NCBI RefSeq assembly: GCF_003634585.1
Contig: NZ_RBLG01000004.1
Span: 62,001 to 126,000, forward strand
Reading direction: 5' to 3'
Length of the DNA stretch: 64,000 bases
Origin: Gillisia mitskevichiae
GTDB lineage: Bacteria; Bacteroidota; Bacteroidia; Flavobacteriales; Flavobacteriaceae
In this document: positions 9,738 to 18,985 of the stretch, in pieces
Numbering within the stretch: the first letter of the stretch is position 1
Layout of the letters: each line of letters opens with the position of its first letter
Notes under the pieces: generated by a model
The model's database searches: none
The model's input: the letters and a program-made list of their open reading frames with translations, nothing else
Told to the model about the DNA's origin: nothing
Position numbers and translations under genes: made by a program

Positions 9738-9995
9738 ATGGAAAAAAGAAATTTAAGAAAAGAGCGTATAGGTGTAGTTACCAGTAACAAAATGCAGAAA
9801 TCCATTGTGGTTGCTGAAGTTAAAAAGGTAAAACATCCCATGTATGGTAAATTCGTTTTAAAAACGAAAAAATACGTGGCTCACGACGAAACAAATGACT
9901 GCAACATTGGAGATACAGTAAAAATAATGGAGACTCGTCCATTGAGTAAATCTAAATGTTGGAGATTAATAGAAATTATAGAAAGAGCTAAGTAA
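9738..9995 (+). CDS. rpsQ: 30S ribosomal protein S17
   Basis: 85 residues with the OB-fold S17 signature: [38 protein letters not shown] and [18 protein letters not shown]. Binds 16S rRNA early in assembly. One base separates its stop from the rplN start. Confidence 0.97.
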   Translation: MEKRNLRKERIGVVTSNKMQKSIVVAEVKKVKHPMYGKFVLKTKKYVAHDETNDCNIGDTVKIMETRPLSKSKCWRLIEIIERAK

Positions 9996-9996
9996 A

Positions 9997-10365
9997 ATGG
10001 TACAACAAGAGTCTAGATTAAGAGTAGCAGATAATACCGGGGCAAAAGAAGTTTTGACCATAAGAGTATTAGGAGGTACAAAAAGAAGATACGCTTCTGT
10101 TGGAGACAAAATAGTTGTCAGCGTTAAAGAAGCTACACCTAATGGAAACATTAAGAAGGGTGCAGTTTCAACGGCAGTTGTTGTTCGTACCAAGAAAGAA
10201 GTGCGTAGGCCAGATGGATCATATATCCGTTTTGATGATAACGCATGTGTTCTTCTAAACCCAACTGGCGAAATGCGCGGTACTCGTGTATTTGGTCCAG
10301 TAGCACGTGAACTTCGTGATAAACAATTCATGAAGATTGTATCATTAGCACCAGAGGTGCTTTAA
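9997..10365 (+). CDS. rplN: 50S ribosomal protein L14
   Basis: 122 residues, exactly the common L14 length. Begins [19 protein letters not shown] and carries the L14 motif [20 protein letters not shown] and [14 protein letters not shown]14 forms inter-subunit bridges with 16S helix 14. Starts one base after rpsQ, so coupled. Confidence 0.98.
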   Translation: MVQQESRLRVADNTGAKEVLTIRVLGGTKRRYASVGDKIVVSVKEATPNGNIKKGAVSTAVVVRTKKEVRRPDGSYIRFDDNACVLLNPTGEMRGTRVFGPVARELRDKQFMKIVSLAPEVL

Positions 10366-10377
10366 TACATTGAAATA

Positions 10378-10689
10378 ATGACAAAGCTGAAAATAAAATC
10401 TGGAGATACAGTAAGACTTATTGCCGGAGACCATAAAGGTCAAGAAGGAAAAGTTAAGACAATTCTTCGTGATAAAAATAAAGCAATTGTGGAAGGTGTA
10501 AATATGGTCTCAAAACATGAGAAGCCAAGTGCATCTAACCCACAAGGAGGTATAGTTAAGAAGGAAGCACCTATCCATTTATCTAACTTGTCTTTAATCG
10601 ACAAAAAGGGAGATTCTACCCGTGTTGGTTACAGAATGGAAGATGGAAAGAAAGTTAGATTTTCCAAAAAATCAAATGAAGTAATTTAG
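10378..10689 (+). CDS. rplX: 50S ribosomal protein L24
   Basis: 103 residues with the KOW motif [20 protein letters not shown] (about residues 5-24) and the following [20 protein letters not shown] stretch typical of L24, an initiator of 50S assembly. It is followed after 2 bases by rplE. Confidence 0.97.
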   Translation: MTKLKIKSGDTVRLIAGDHKGQEGKVKTILRDKNKAIVEGVNMVSKHEKPSASNPQGGIVKKEAPIHLSNLSLIDKKGDSTRVGYRMEDGKKVRFSKKSNEVI

Positions 10690-10691
10690 TT

Positions 10692-11243
10692 ATGGCATAC
10701 GTACCAAGACTTAAACAAGAGTATAAAGACAGAGTAATGTCTGCTCTTACAGAAGAATTCAGTTACTCAAACATCATGCAAGTTCCAAAACTAGAAAAGA
10801 TAGTTTTGAGCCGTGGAGTTGGAGCAGCTGTAGCAGATAAGAAACTTATTGACCATGCAGTAGATGAATTAACTATGATCACTGGTCAAAAAGCGGTATC
10901 AACCATTTCTAAAAAGGATGTTGCTTCTTTTAAATTACGTAAGGGAATGCCAATTGGGGCAAAAGTTACTTTACGTGGAGAAAGAATGTATGAATTTCTA
11001 GATCGTTTTATCACTTCTTCCCTTCCTAGGGTTCGTGATTTTAACGGAATCAAAGCTACTGGTTTTGATGGAAGAGGAAATTACAACTTAGGTATTACTG
11101 AGCAAATCATCTTTCCGGAGATCGATATAGATAAAGTGAATAAAATTTCAGGAATGGATATCACTTTCGTAACTTCCGCACCAACAGATAAGGAAGCAAA
11201 ATCATTGCTAACGGAACTAGGTTTACCTTTTAAAAAGAATTAA
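10692..11243 (+). CDS. rplE: 50S ribosomal protein L5
   Basis: 183 residues, typical. Begins [19 protein letters not shown] and has the conserved [18 protein letters not shown] and [19 protein letters not shown] segments. L5 belongs to the 5S RNP and contacts P-site tRNA. It is 3 bases before rpsN. Confidence 0.98.
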   Translation: MAYVPRLKQEYKDRVMSALTEEFSYSNIMQVPKLEKIVLSRGVGAAVADKKLIDHAVDELTMITGQKAVSTISKKDVASFKLRKGMPIGAKVTLRGERMYEFLDRFITSSLPRVRDFNGIKATGFDGRGNYNLGITEQIIFPEIDIDKVNKISGMDITFVTSAPTDKEAKSLLTELGLPFKKN

Positions 11244-11246
11244 GAT

Positions 11247-11516
11247 ATGGCTAAAGAATCAATGAAAGCCCGTGAGGTGAAGAGACAAGCAGTTGTGAAG
11301 AAATATGCTGATAAACGCAAAGCTTTGAAAGAAGCTGGTGATTTTGAAGGATTACAAAAACTTCCTAAGAATGCCTCTCCAGTTCGTTTACACAATCGTT
11401 GTAAATTAACAGGAAGACCTAAAGGATACATGAGACAATTTGGTCTTTCTCGAGTTATGTTTAGAGAAATGGCTAACCAAGGATTAATTCCAGGAGTAAG
11501 AAAAGCTAGTTGGTAA
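11247..11516 (+). CDS. rpsN: 30S ribosomal protein S14, zinc-free form
   Basis: 89 residues, the long S14 type. It lacks the CxxC...CxxC zinc ribbon of the short form (only one cysteine is visible, in [15 protein letters not shown]), so it is the zinc-independent version. The end [18 protein letters not shown] is canonical. A 71-base spacer with a hairpin follows before rpsH, whereas rplE is only 3 bases upstream. Confidence 0.97.
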   Translation: MAKESMKAREVKRQAVVKKYADKRKALKEAGDFEGLQKLPKNASPVRLHNRCKLTGRPKGYMRQFGLSRVMFREMANQGLIPGVRKASW

Positions 11517-11543
11517 TATTATAAATTGATGAAAGGTTCAACC

Positions 11544-11575
11544 CGATAGTTTTCGTGGTATGAAAACCGTTATCG
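11544..11575 (+). promoter_or_regulatory. Bulged hairpin immediately before rpsH, possible S8 site
   Basis: In the rpsN-rpsH spacer, CGATA (11544-11548) pairs with TATCG (11571-11575) and GTTTTC (11549-11554) pairs with GAAAAC (11562-11567). This gives an 11-bp stem with a 3-base bulge (CGT, 11568-11570) and a 7-base loop. No T tract follows, so it is not a terminator. S8 is a known translational repressor of the spc operon in enterobacteria, so an S8 binding site is a reasonable guess. Confidence 0.5.
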
Positions 11576-11587
11576 TAAATTGAAAAA

Positions 11588-11986
11588 ATGACTACAGATC
11601 CAGTTGCAGATTATTTAACAAGAATTAGAAATGCAGTAGCAGCTAACCACAGAGTGGTTGAGATTCCTGCTTCTAATCTTAAAAAGGAGATCACTAAAAT
11701 ATTATTCGATCAAGGATATATTCTTAGTTACAAGTTTGAAGATACAACCGCTCAAGGTTCTATCAAGATAGCTCTTAAGTACGACAAGCTTACTAAAGAC
11801 CCGGTAATTAAGAACATTCAACGAATAAGTAAACCCGGTTTACGTAAATACGCTGGAGCTAATGAATTGCCACGTATCTTAAACGGTCTTGGTATTGCTA
11901 TCGTTTCTACTTCTCACGGAGTAATGACAGGTAGACAAGCCCAAGCTGAAAAAGTTGGTGGTGAAGTTTTATGCTACGTTTACTAA
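11588..11986 (+). CDS. rpsH: 30S ribosomal protein S8
   Basis: 132 residues, normal. Begins MTTDPVADYLTRIRNAVAA and ends with the typical STSHGVMTGRQAQAEKVGGE region. S8 binds helix 21 of 16S rRNA and in enterobacteria also represses the spc operon mRNA. Here a bulged hairpin lies in its own leader. Confidence 0.98.
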   Translation: MTTDPVADYLTRIRNAVAANHRVVEIPASNLKKEITKILFDQGYILSYKFEDTTAQGSIKIALKYDKLTKDPVIKNIQRISKPGLRKYAGANELPRILNGLGIAIVSTSHGVMTGRQAQAEKVGGEVLCYVY

Positions 11987-12004
11987 TACTTAAAGACTTA
12001 AGAA

Positions 12005-12547
12005 ATGTCAAGAATAGGTAAAAACCCAATCACTATCCCAGAAGGCGTTACAGTTAGCCTGAATGATAAGATTGTGACGGTAAAAGGAAAATTGGGAGAA
12101 TTAACTCAAGAAATTAAAGACATCGATGTGAAAATTGAAGATGATTTGATTACTTTTGAGCGCTCTTCAGATAAGAAGGACCAAAAAGCAAAGCACGGGT
12201 TATACCGTTCTTTGGTAAATAATATGATTGAAGGAGTATCTAAAGGTTTCACTAAGGAATTGGAATTGGTAGGAGTAGGTTATCGTGCTTCCAACCAAGG
12301 ACAAAAATTAGAGCTTGCTGTAGGATTCTCTCATAATATTGTTTTTGAACTAGCACCAGAGGTGAAGGTAGAGACTGTTTCAGATAAAGGGAAAAACCCA
12401 ATCGTGAAATTGTCTTCTCATGATAAACAATTGGTTGGTCAAATAGCAGCTAAAATTCGTTCCTTCCGTGCTCCAGAGCCGTATAAAGGAAAAGGAATTA
12501 AGTTTGTAGGAGAACAATTAAGAAGAAAAGCTGGTAAATCAGCTTAA
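12005..12547 (+). CDS. rplF: 50S ribosomal protein L6
   Basis: 180 residues, usual size. Starts MSRIGKNPITIPEGVTVSL and carries the C-terminal motif PEPYKGKGIKFVGEQLRRK. L6 stabilises the sarcin-ricin loop and L7/L12 stalk base. Followed after 12 bases by rplR. Confidence 0.98.
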   Translation: MSRIGKNPITIPEGVTVSLNDKIVTVKGKLGELTQEIKDIDVKIEDDLITFERSSDKKDQKAKHGLYRSLVNNMIEGVSKGFTKELELVGVGYRASNQGQKLELAVGFSHNIVFELAPEVKVETVSDKGKNPIVKLSSHDKQLVGQIAAKIRSFRAPEPYKGKGIKFVGEQLRRKAGKSA

Positions 12548-12559
12548 TAAAGTGTAGAT

Positions 12560-12916
12560 ATGGCATTTTCAAAACAAGCAAGAAGAACAAAGATTAAGAA
12601 GAGGATCCGTAAAGATATTACGGGAACCCAAAGTCGCCCAAGATTGGCTGTATTTAGAAGCAATAAAGAAATTTATGCTCAAATAGTAGACGATGTTCAA
12701 GGTAAAACTTTGGTTGCCGCTTCTTCTAGAGATAAAGACGTAAGTGCATCTGATAGTAATAAATTAGATAAAGCTGCCTTAGTTGGTAAAGCTATTGCAG
12801 AAAAAGCGTTAAAGGCCGGAATAGATTCGATCTCTTTTGATAGAGGTGGTTATTTATATCACGGAAGAGTTAAATCATTGGCAGATGGTGCTCGTGAAGG
12901 AGGACTAAAATTCTAA
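12560..12916 (+). CDS. rplR: 50S ribosomal protein L18
   Basis: 118 residues, begins [20 protein letters not shown], with the 5S-rRNA-binding core [20 protein letters not shown] and the end [20 protein letters not shown]. Forms the 5S RNP with L5 and L25. Six bases before rpsE. Confidence 0.98.
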   Translation: MAFSKQARRTKIKKRIRKDITGTQSRPRLAVFRSNKEIYAQIVDDVQGKTLVAASSRDKDVSASDSNKLDKAALVGKAIAEKALKAGIDSISFDRGGYLYHGRVKSLADGAREGGLKF

Positions 12917-12922
12917 TAAGAT

Positions 12923-13447
12923 ATGTATCAAGATTATAAAAATGTAGAACTTGTAAAACCAGCAGGTCTTGAATTAAAAGATCGTTTGGTTGGTGTGCAA
13001 CGTGTTACAAAGGTTACAAAAGGTGGTAGAGCATTTGGTTTTTCTGCTATTGTAGTTGTAGGTGATGAGAATGGAGTAGTAGGTCAAGGTTTAGGAAAAT
13101 CGAAAGACGTTGCTAGTGCAATCGCAAAATCTATAGAGGATGCCAAAAAGAATTTGGTAAGAATTCCTATTTATAAAGGATCTATTCCTCATGAGCAAAA
13201 AGGTAAATATGGTGGAGCAAGGGTTTTATTGATCCCTGCTGCAACTGGTACCGGAGTAATAGCTGGTGGTGCAATTCGTGCCGTATTGGAGGCTGTTGGT
13301 GTACATGATGTACTTTCAAAAAACCAAGGATCTTCAAACCCGCATAACGTTGTAAAAGCAACTTTTGATGCCCTATTGCAATTGCGTAGTGCTCAAACCG
13401 TAGCTAAACAACGTGGTATTACATTAGACAAAGTTTTTAAAGGATAA
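12923..13447 (+). CDS. rpsE: 30S ribosomal protein S5
   Basis: 174 residues. The double-stranded-RNA-binding domain is seen in [19 protein letters not shown], and the C-terminal domain in [21 protein letters not shown]5 supports decoding fidelity and borders the mRNA entry. Standard position between rplR and rpmD. Confidence 0.98.
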   Translation: MYQDYKNVELVKPAGLELKDRLVGVQRVTKVTKGGRAFGFSAIVVVGDENGVVGQGLGKSKDVASAIAKSIEDAKKNLVRIPIYKGSIPHEQKGKYGGARVLLIPAATGTGVIAGGAIRAVLEAVGVHDVLSKNQGSSNPHNVVKATFDALLQLRSAQTVAKQRGITLDKVFKG

Positions 13448-13459
13448 TACAAGGACAAG

Positions 13460-13642
13460 ATGGCAAAGATATATGTAAAGCAGGTTAAAAGTGCAATTAA
13501 ACGTACTGCAAACCAGAAACGTACTTTAGAAGCACTTGGTTTAAGAAGACTTAACCAAGTTGTAGAGCACGAGAACACACCAAACATCCTTGGTATGGTA
13601 AATAAAGTTCAACACTTAGTTTCTGTAGCGGAAACAAAATAA
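13460..13642 (+). CDS. rpmD: 50S ribosomal protein L30
   Basis: 60 residues, complete L30: MAKIYVKQVKSAIKRTANQK, then TLEALGLRRLNQVVEHENTP and GMVNKVQHLVSV. A small protein of the 50S back side, encoded between rpsE and rplO as usual. Confidence 0.97.
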   Translation: MAKIYVKQVKSAIKRTANQKRTLEALGLRRLNQVVEHENTPNILGMVNKVQHLVSVAETK

Positions 13643-13651
13643 TAAACTCAC

Positions 13652-14104
13652 ATGGATTTAAGTAACTTAAGACCCGCAAAAGGTTCAGTTCAAAATAACA
13701 GTAAACGTGTAGGTAGAGGAGAAGGATCTGGAAAAGGAGGAACGGCTACCCGTGGACATAAGGGTGCCAAATCTCGTTCTGGTTATTCTAGAAAGATAGG
13801 TTTTGAAGGTGGGCAAATGCCACTTCAACGAAGAGTGCCTAAATTTGGTTTTACCAATATTAACCGTAAAGATTATCAAGGTGTTAACCTTGATACGCTT
13901 CAGGGACTTGTAGACAACGGTAGAATTAAAGATACCGTAGATATGCAAGTTTTGGTTGAAAACGGACTGGCTCGTAAAAACGAATTAGTAAAGATATTAG
14001 GTAGAGGGGAATTAAAAGCAACATTGAAAATATCTGTTCATAAATTTACTGCCTCAGCTAAGGAAGCTATCGAAGCTGCCGGAGGAGAAGTAGTTACTTT
14101 ATAA
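13652..14104 (+). CDS. rplO: 50S ribosomal protein L15
   Basis: 150 residues, typical L15. Begins MDLSNLRPAKGSVQNNSKRV, with the glycine/arginine-rich GRGEGSGKGGTATRGHKGAK segment and FEGGQMPLQRRVPKFGF. L15 organises 23S rRNA near the peptidyl transferase centre. It lies 11 bases before secY. Confidence 0.98.
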   Translation: MDLSNLRPAKGSVQNNSKRVGRGEGSGKGGTATRGHKGAKSRSGYSRKIGFEGGQMPLQRRVPKFGFTNINRKDYQGVNLDTLQGLVDNGRIKDTVDMQVLVENGLARKNELVKILGRGELKATLKISVHKFTASAKEAIEAAGGEVVTL

Positions 14105-14115
14105 TAGATATACAT

Positions 14116-15453
14116 ATGAAATTTATCAATACTATAAAGAATATCTGGAAAATCGAGGAACTAAAAAATAGAATTTTAGTGACCCTTGGTCTGTTATTGG
14201 TATACCGTTTTGGTGCGCAGGTTGTACTTCCTGGAATAGATGCTTCACAGTTATCTAATTTAGCTAGTCAAACTGAAAGTGGACTCTTGGGTCTACTTAA
14301 TGCGTTTACAGGTGGTGCTTTTTCTAACGCTTCCGTTTTTGCATTAGGAATCATGCCCTATATTTCTGCTTCCATTGTGGTGCAGTTAATGGGTATTGCT
14401 GTTCCTTATTTACAAAAGCTTCAGAAAGAAGGAGAGAGTGGAAGAAGAAGGATTAACCAGATAACAAGATGGTTAACTATAGCTATTACCTTGGTTCAAG
14501 GACCTGGTTATATCTATAACTTGTTTGCTACCCTACCTCAAAGTGCCTTTTTATTAGGTAACACTGTAACTTTTGTTGCATCCTCAGTAATAATTCTTAC
14601 TACTGGGACTATATTTGCAATGTGGTTGGGTGAAAAAATTACCGATAAAGGAATAGGGAATGGTATTTCCTTATTAATTATGGTTGGTATTATAGCAACA
14701 TTACCACAGGCTTTTATTCAGGAATTTGCTTCCAGAGTATTTGAGTCTAATGGTGGTTTAGTTATGATCCTTATAGAATTGGTAATTTGGTTTGCTATAA
14801 TCATGGCGTCTATCATGTTAGTGATGGCAGTAAGACAAATAGCAGTGCAATATGCGCGAAGAACGGCATCTGGAGGTTATGAGAAGAATGTATTTGGATC
14901 AAGACAGTATATTCCTCTTAAATTAAACGCTTCTGGAGTAATGCCTATTATCTTTGCTCAAGCAATTATGTTTATACCGGCTGCGGTAGCGGGACTTTCT
15001 GATGGAGAGACCTCGCAAGGTGTTGCAGCTGCGTTCAGTGATATATTTGGTTTTTGGTATAACTTAGTATTTGCCTTGTTAATTATAGTATTTACATACT
15101 TCTATACGGCAATTACAGTACCTACCAATAAAATGGCAGATGATCTTAAGAGAAGCGGTGGATTTATTCCTGGAATTCGTCCAGGTGGAGACACTGCAGA
15201 GTACTTAGATAGAATCATGTCTCAGATAACCCTTCCGGGTTCAATTTTCCTCGCTCTTATAGCAGTGTTCCCTGCTATAGTGTATCAACTGTTGGGTGTA
15301 CAACAGGGATGGGCATTGTTCTTTGGAGGTACCTCATTGTTAATTATGGTGGGGGTTGCGATTGATACTATGCAGCAAGTGAATTCTTATTTGTTGAATA
15401 GACATTATGATGGTTTGATGAAAACCGGAAAAAATAGAAAAGCAGTAGCGTAA
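14116..15453 (+). CDS. secY: Protein translocase subunit SecY
   Basis: 445 residues with the ten hydrophobic segments of SecY, the pore of the Sec translocon in the inner membrane. Conserved features include the loop [20 protein letters not shown] (about residues 98-117) and [20 protein letters not shown] in the long cytoplasmic loop, which contacts SecA and the ribosome. It sits between rplO and infA; the adk and map genes often found here in other phyla are absent. Confidence 0.98.
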   Translation: MKFINTIKNIWKIEELKNRILVTLGLLLVYRFGAQVVLPGIDASQLSNLASQTESGLLGLLNAFTGGAFSNASVFALGIMPYISASIVVQLMGIAVPYLQKLQKEGESGRRRINQITRWLTIAITLVQGPGYIYNLFATLPQSAFLLGNTVTFVASSVIILTTGTIFAMWLGEKITDKGIGNGISLLIMVGIIATLPQAFIQEFASRVFESNGGLVMILIELVIWFAIIMASIMLVMAVRQIAVQYARRTASGGYEKNVFGSRQYIPLKLNASGVMPIIFAQAIMFIPAAVAGLSDGETSQGVAAAFSDIFGFWYNLVFALLIIVFTYFYTAITVPTNKMADDLKRSGGFIPGIRPGGDTAEYLDRIMSQITLPGSIFLALIAVFPAIVYQLLGVQQGWALFFGGTSLLIMVGVAIDTMQQVNSYLLNRHYDGLMKTGKNRKAVA

Positions 15454-15455
15454 CT

Positions 15456-15671
15456 ATGGCAAAGCAATCAGCAATAGAACAAGACGGAACAATTATAGAA
15501 GCATTATCAAATGCTATGTTTCGTGTGGAACTTGAGAACGGACACGTGGTGACCGCTCATATTTCGGGAAAGATGCGTATGCATTATATTAAATTATTAC
15601 CCGGAGATAAAGTGAAATTAGAAATGAGTCCTTACGATTTATCTAAGGCTCGAATAACTTACAGATACTAA
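15456..15671 (+). CDS. infA: Translation initiation factor IF-1
   Basis: 71 residues, one OB fold, with [20 protein letters not shown] and [20 protein letters not shown], the standard IF-1 signature. Binds the 30S A site during initiation. Two bases after secY and 5 before rpmJ. Confidence 0.98.
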   Translation: MAKQSAIEQDGTIIEALSNAMFRVELENGHVVTAHISGKMRMHYIKLLPGDKVKLEMSPYDLSKARITYRY

Positions 15672-15676
15672 TTAAG

Positions 15677-15793
15677 ATGAAAGTAAGAGCATCAGTTAAA
15701 AAAAGAAGTGCCGACTGCAAGATTGTACGCAGAAAAGGTAGACTTTACGTGATTAACAAAAAGAATCCAAAATTTAAACAAAGACAAGGTTAA
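15677..15793 (+). CDS. rpmJ: 50S ribosomal protein L36, zinc-free form
   Basis: A 38-codon gene starting at ATG 15677 and ending at TAA 15791-15793. It begins [20 protein letters not shown] and ends NPKFKQRQG, the invariant L36 frame. Of the four zinc ligands (three Cys, one His) in the C+ form, only the second Cys remains; the others are Ser, Asn and Phe. This is therefore the C- form that does not need zinc. It lies exactly between infA and rpsM, the usual place. Confidence 0.96.
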   Translation: MKVRASVKKRSADCKIVRRKGRLYVINKKNPKFKQRQG

Positions 15794-15796
15794 GTT

Positions 15797-16171
15797 ATGG
15801 CTAGAATTGCAGGTGTTGATATACCAAAACAAAAACGCGGAGTTATAGCATTGACCTATATCTTCGGAATTGGCAAAAGTAGGGCTGAAAGAATCCTGAA
15901 AGATGCTAACGTAGACGAGAGTATTAAAGTTTCAGATTGGGACGATGACCAGATTGGGAAAATTCGTGAAGCTGTTGGAACTTTTAAAATTGAAGGTGAA
16001 TTACGTTCAGAAGTACAAATGAGTATCAAACGTCTTATGGATATAGGATGTTACCGTGGTGTGCGTCATAGATCTGGTCTTCCATTAAGAGGACAAAGAA
16101 CTAAGAACAATTCAAGAACCAGAAAAGGTAGAAGAAAAACAGTTGCTAATAAGAAGAAAGCAACTAAATAA
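15797..16171 (+). CDS. rpsM: 30S ribosomal protein S13
   Basis: 124 residues. Begins [20 protein letters not shown], contains [11 protein letters not shown] and the C-terminal basic [20 protein letters not shown] tail that reaches P-site tRNA. Three bases after rpmJ, opening the alpha-type segment rpsM-rpsK-rpsD-rpoA-rplQ. Confidence 0.98.
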   Translation: MARIAGVDIPKQKRGVIALTYIFGIGKSRAERILKDANVDESIKVSDWDDDQIGKIREAVGTFKIEGELRSEVQMSIKRLMDIGCYRGVRHRSGLPLRGQRTKNNSRTRKGRRKTVANKKKATK

Positions 16172-16179
16172 TAAGTAAG

Positions 16180-16572
16180 ATGGCAAAAACTCAAAAAACT
16201 GCTCAAAAGAAACGTAAAGTAATCGTTGAGTCTAATGGAGAAGCGCATATTACTGCTTCTTTTAATAACATCATTATTTCTTTAACAAATAAAAAGGGAG
16301 ATCTTATCTCTTGGTCATCTGCCGGTAAAATGGGCTTTAGAGGATCTAAGAAAAATACTCCTTACGCTGCTCAATTAGCTGCAGAAGATGCTTCGAAAGT
16401 TGCACATGAAGCTGGTTTAAGAAAAGTGAAAGTATATGTTAAAGGACCAGGAAATGGTAGAGAATCTGCTATGCGTTCTATACACAATGCAGGAATTGAA
16501 GTAACCGAAATTATCGATGTTACTCCTTTGCCACACAATGGATGTAGACCTCCTAAAAGACGTAGAGTTTAA
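16180..16572 (+). CDS. rpsK: 30S ribosomal protein S11
   Basis: 130 residues with [20 protein letters not shown] and the C-terminal [17 protein letters not shown], both diagnostic for S11, a platform protein near the E site. A 91-base structured spacer separates it from rpsD. Confidence 0.98.
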   Translation: MAKTQKTAQKKRKVIVESNGEAHITASFNNIIISLTNKKGDLISWSSAGKMGFRGSKKNTPYAAQLAAEDASKVAHEAGLRKVKVYVKGPGNGRESAMRSIHNAGIEVTEIIDVTPLPHNGCRPPKRRRV

Positions 16573-16591
16573 TTAATTATTAAGTATAAAC

Positions 16592-16646
16592 GAGAAGGCA
16601 ATAAGATTATCGAAGGACAGTGACCTTAATTCATAATCGCATTCTC
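16592..16646 (+). promoter_or_regulatory. Nested stem structure before rpsD: S4 leader candidate
   Basis: Three nested helices lie in the 91-base rpsK-rpsD spacer: GAGAA (16592-16596) with TTCTC (16642-16646), GATTAT (16605-16610) with ATAATC (16633-16638), and AAGG (16613-16616) with CCTT (16624-16627) closing loop ACAGTGA. The helices are separated by unpaired bases, as in a protein-binding RNA, and no T run follows. S4 is the feedback regulator of the alpha operon in several bacteria, so this is a likely S4 site (inference). Confidence 0.6.
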
Positions 16647-16663
16647 ACAAAAAACAATTTTCA

Positions 16664-17269
16664 ATGGCAAGATATACTGGTCCAAAGACTAAAATAGCGC
16701 GTAAATTTGGCGAGGCTATATTCGGAGATGATAAGTCTTTCGAAAAAAGAAATTACCCTCCGGGACAACATGGTAACAACCGTAGAAGAGGTAAAAAATC
16801 TGAATATGCAATCCAGTTAATGGAGAAGCAAAAAGCAAAGTACACTTATGGTGTATTAGAGCGTCAGTTCAGAAACATGTTTGATAAAGCAACCAGATCA
16901 ACCGGTATTACTGGAGAGGTTCTTTTACAATTATGTGAATCTAGATTAGATAATGTAGTTTACAGAATGGGTGTTTCTCCTTCTAGGAGTGGTGCGAGAC
17001 AATTAGTTTCTCACAGACATATTACTGTAAATGGAGATGTACTAAACGTACCATCTTACCAAGTGAAGCCAGGAGATGTAATTGCGGTAAGAGAGAAATC
17101 TAAATCTTTAGAAGCGATCACAAATTCGCTAGCAAATTCAAGTGCCACTTATGAGTGGATGACCTGGAATAATGAGACTAAGCAAGGAACTTTTGTTTCT
17201 GTTCCTGCAAGAGTACAGATTCCAGAAAATATAAATGAACAATTCATAGTCGAATTATATTCGAAATAA
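16664..17269 (+). CDS. rpsD: 30S ribosomal protein S4
   Basis: 201 residues. Begins [20 protein letters not shown] and has the S4 RNA-binding domain in [10 protein letters not shown] and [21 protein letters not shown] primary 16S binder and translation fidelity protein. The first zinc-type cysteine cluster of some S4 proteins is absent, so it is a C- form. The structured leader before it suggests autoregulation. Confidence 0.98.
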   Translation: MARYTGPKTKIARKFGEAIFGDDKSFEKRNYPPGQHGNNRRRGKKSEYAIQLMEKQKAKYTYGVLERQFRNMFDKATRSTGITGEVLLQLCESRLDNVVYRMGVSPSRSGARQLVSHRHITVNGDVLNVPSYQVKPGDVIAVREKSKSLEAITNSLANSSATYEWMTWNNETKQGTFVSVPARVQIPENINEQFIVELYSK

Positions 17270-17289
17270 TAATTCACAGAAGTCGTAAT

Positions 17290-18282
17290 ATGGCAATACT
17301 AAATTTTCAGAAGCCCGATAAAGTTATAATGATTGATTCCACCGAATTCGAAGGGAAGTTTGAGTTTCGCCCTTTAGAACCAGGATATGGATTAACTGTT
17401 GGTAACGCTTTAAGGAGAGTACTGTTATCATCTTTAGAAGGATTTGCAATAACTTCAGTTCGCATTGAAGGAGTTGATCATGAATTCTCTACTATCCCTG
17501 GGGTAGTAGAAGATGTTACAGAAATTATATTAAACCTAAAACAAGTAAGGTTTAAAAGGCAAATTGATGAAATAGACAATGAAGCCGTTACAATTTCTGT
17601 TTCTGGACAAGAGCAACTTACAGCTGGTCATTTCCAAAAATTTATCTCAGGTTTCCAGATCCTAAATCCAGATTTAGTGATTTGTAACTTAGATAAAAAA
17701 GTGAGTTTCAATATGGAACTTTCAGTGGAAAAAGGTCGTGGGTACGTTCCTGCAGAGGAAAACAAAAAAGCAAATGCACCATTAGGTACTATTTTCGTTG
17801 ATTCGGTTTACACACCAATCAAAAACGTAAAATATAGTGTTGAAAACTTCCGTGTAGAGCAAAAGACTGATTATGAAAAATTGGTTTTTGAAATTATCTC
17901 GGACGGTTCTATTCATCCTAAGGATGCATTAACAGAAGCTGCAAAAACTTTGATTCACCATTTCATGTTGTTCTCTGATGAGCGTATTACGCTTGAGGCA
18001 GATGAGATAGCACAAACTGAAACTTATGATGAAGAATCCCTTCACATGAGACAGTTGCTAAAAACCAAATTGGTAGATATGGATCTTTCTGTTAGAGCTC
18101 TTAACTGTTTAAAAGCTGCTGAAGTTGATACCTTGGGTGATTTAGTATCTTACAACAAAAACGACTTGATGAAGTTCCGTAATTTCGGGAAAAAATCTTT
18201 GACCGAGCTTGAAGAGCTTGTGAACAATAAAGGTTTAAACTTTGGAATGGATCTTTCAAAATATAAATTGGATAAAGACTAG
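17290..18282 (+). CDS. rpoA: RNA polymerase subunit alpha
   Basis: 330 residues. The N-terminal dimerisation domain shows [20 protein letters not shown] and [18 protein letters not shown]; the C-terminal domain (about 255-325) contains [20 protein letters not shown] and [18 protein letters not shown], the part that binds UP elements and activators. Twenty bases after rpsD and 42 before rplQ. Confidence 0.98.
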   Translation: MAILNFQKPDKVIMIDSTEFEGKFEFRPLEPGYGLTVGNALRRVLLSSLEGFAITSVRIEGVDHEFSTIPGVVEDVTEIILNLKQVRFKRQIDEIDNEAVTISVSGQEQLTAGHFQKFISGFQILNPDLVICNLDKKVSFNMELSVEKGRGYVPAEENKKANAPLGTIFVDSVYTPIKNVKYSVENFRVEQKTDYEKLVFEIISDGSIHPKDALTEAAKTLIHHFMLFSDERITLEADEIAQTETYDEESLHMRQLLKTKLVDMDLSVRALNCLKAAEVDTLGDLVSYNKNDLMKFRNFGKKSLTELEELVNNKGLNFGMDLSKYKLDKD

Positions 18283-18324
18283 TACGATCCTTTATTGGAA
18301 ATCTTAGTCTAAAAGAGAATAGTA

Positions 18325-18828
18325 ATGAGACACGGAAAAAAAATAAATCATTTAGGAAGAAAAACGGCACACCGTAAGTCTATGTTGGCTAACATGGCGT
18401 GTTCCCTAATTGAGCATAAAAGAATAAACACCACTGTTGCTAAAGCAAAAGCTTTAAAGCAGTTTGTTGAGCCTTTGATCACAAAATCTAAGGAAGACAC
18501 AACTCACAATAGAAGATTGGTTTTTGCTAAACTTCGTCAGAAAGATTTCGTAGCAGAATTATTTCGAGATGTTGCTCCTAAGATAGGTGACCGTCCAGGT
18601 GGTTACACAAGAATTATCAAATTAGGTAATAGACTTGGTGATAACGCGGATATGGCAATGATAGAATTAGTTGATTACAACGAAATCTACAACCTAACTA
18701 AGCCGGAGAAGAAGAAATCTACTCGTAGAGGTAAAAAGAAAGCTACAGAAGGAGATGCAGAAGTGAAAGCTGAAGCAAAAACATCTGAAAAGAAAGCTGA
18801 CAAAAAAGACGATAAAAAAGAAGAATAA
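18325..18828 (+). CDS. rplQ: 50S ribosomal protein L17 with C-terminal charged extension
   Basis: 167 residues. The first 125 or so form the L17 core ([20 protein letters not shown], then [20 protein letters not shown]). The last 40 are a low-complexity Lys/Glu/Ala tail absent from the 127-residue Escherichia coli protein. Such tails are common in Bacteroidota L17 and probably disordered. Last gene of the ribosomal cluster, closed by a strong terminator. Confidence 0.97.
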   Translation: MRHGKKINHLGRKTAHRKSMLANMACSLIEHKRINTTVAKAKALKQFVEPLITKSKEDTTHNRRLVFAKLRQKDFVAELFRDVAPKIGDRPGGYTRIIKLGNRLGDNADMAMIELVDYNEIYNLTKPEKKKSTRRGKKKATEGDAEVKAEAKTSEKKADKKDDKKEE

Positions 18829-18855
18829 CAATGATTCTTTTCTAATCAAAATTTT

Positions 18856-18893
18856 AAAAAGGGATAAGCCATTATGGTTTATCCCTTTTTTTT
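18856..18893 (+). terminator. Intrinsic terminator after rplQ
   Basis: Arms 18856-18870 and 18876-18890 pair over 15 bp with a single G-T wobble, around the loop ATTAT, followed by a run of T. It marks the end of the ribosomal protein cluster. Confidence 0.9.
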
Positions 18894-18917
18894 AAGCATA
18901 AAAGTGGAAATTATATT

Positions 18918-18945
18918 TTTGGTTGTTACCATTTAATTAATTTTG
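18918..18945 (+). promoter_or_regulatory. carA promoter
   Basis: TTTG at 18918-18921, a 16-base spacer, and TAATTTTG at 18938-18945, an exact TAnnTTTG -7 box. It lies between the rplQ terminator and the carA ATG, so carA has its own transcript. Confidence 0.75.
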
Positions 18946-18985
18946 CCACACGAAGTTAAAACTAAATAGTACCTGCAATATTATT

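Noticed and set aside
15454-15676. Missing adk or map gene between secY and infA
   Set aside because: The absence is common in Bacteroidota; infA follows secY by two bases and there is no remnant.
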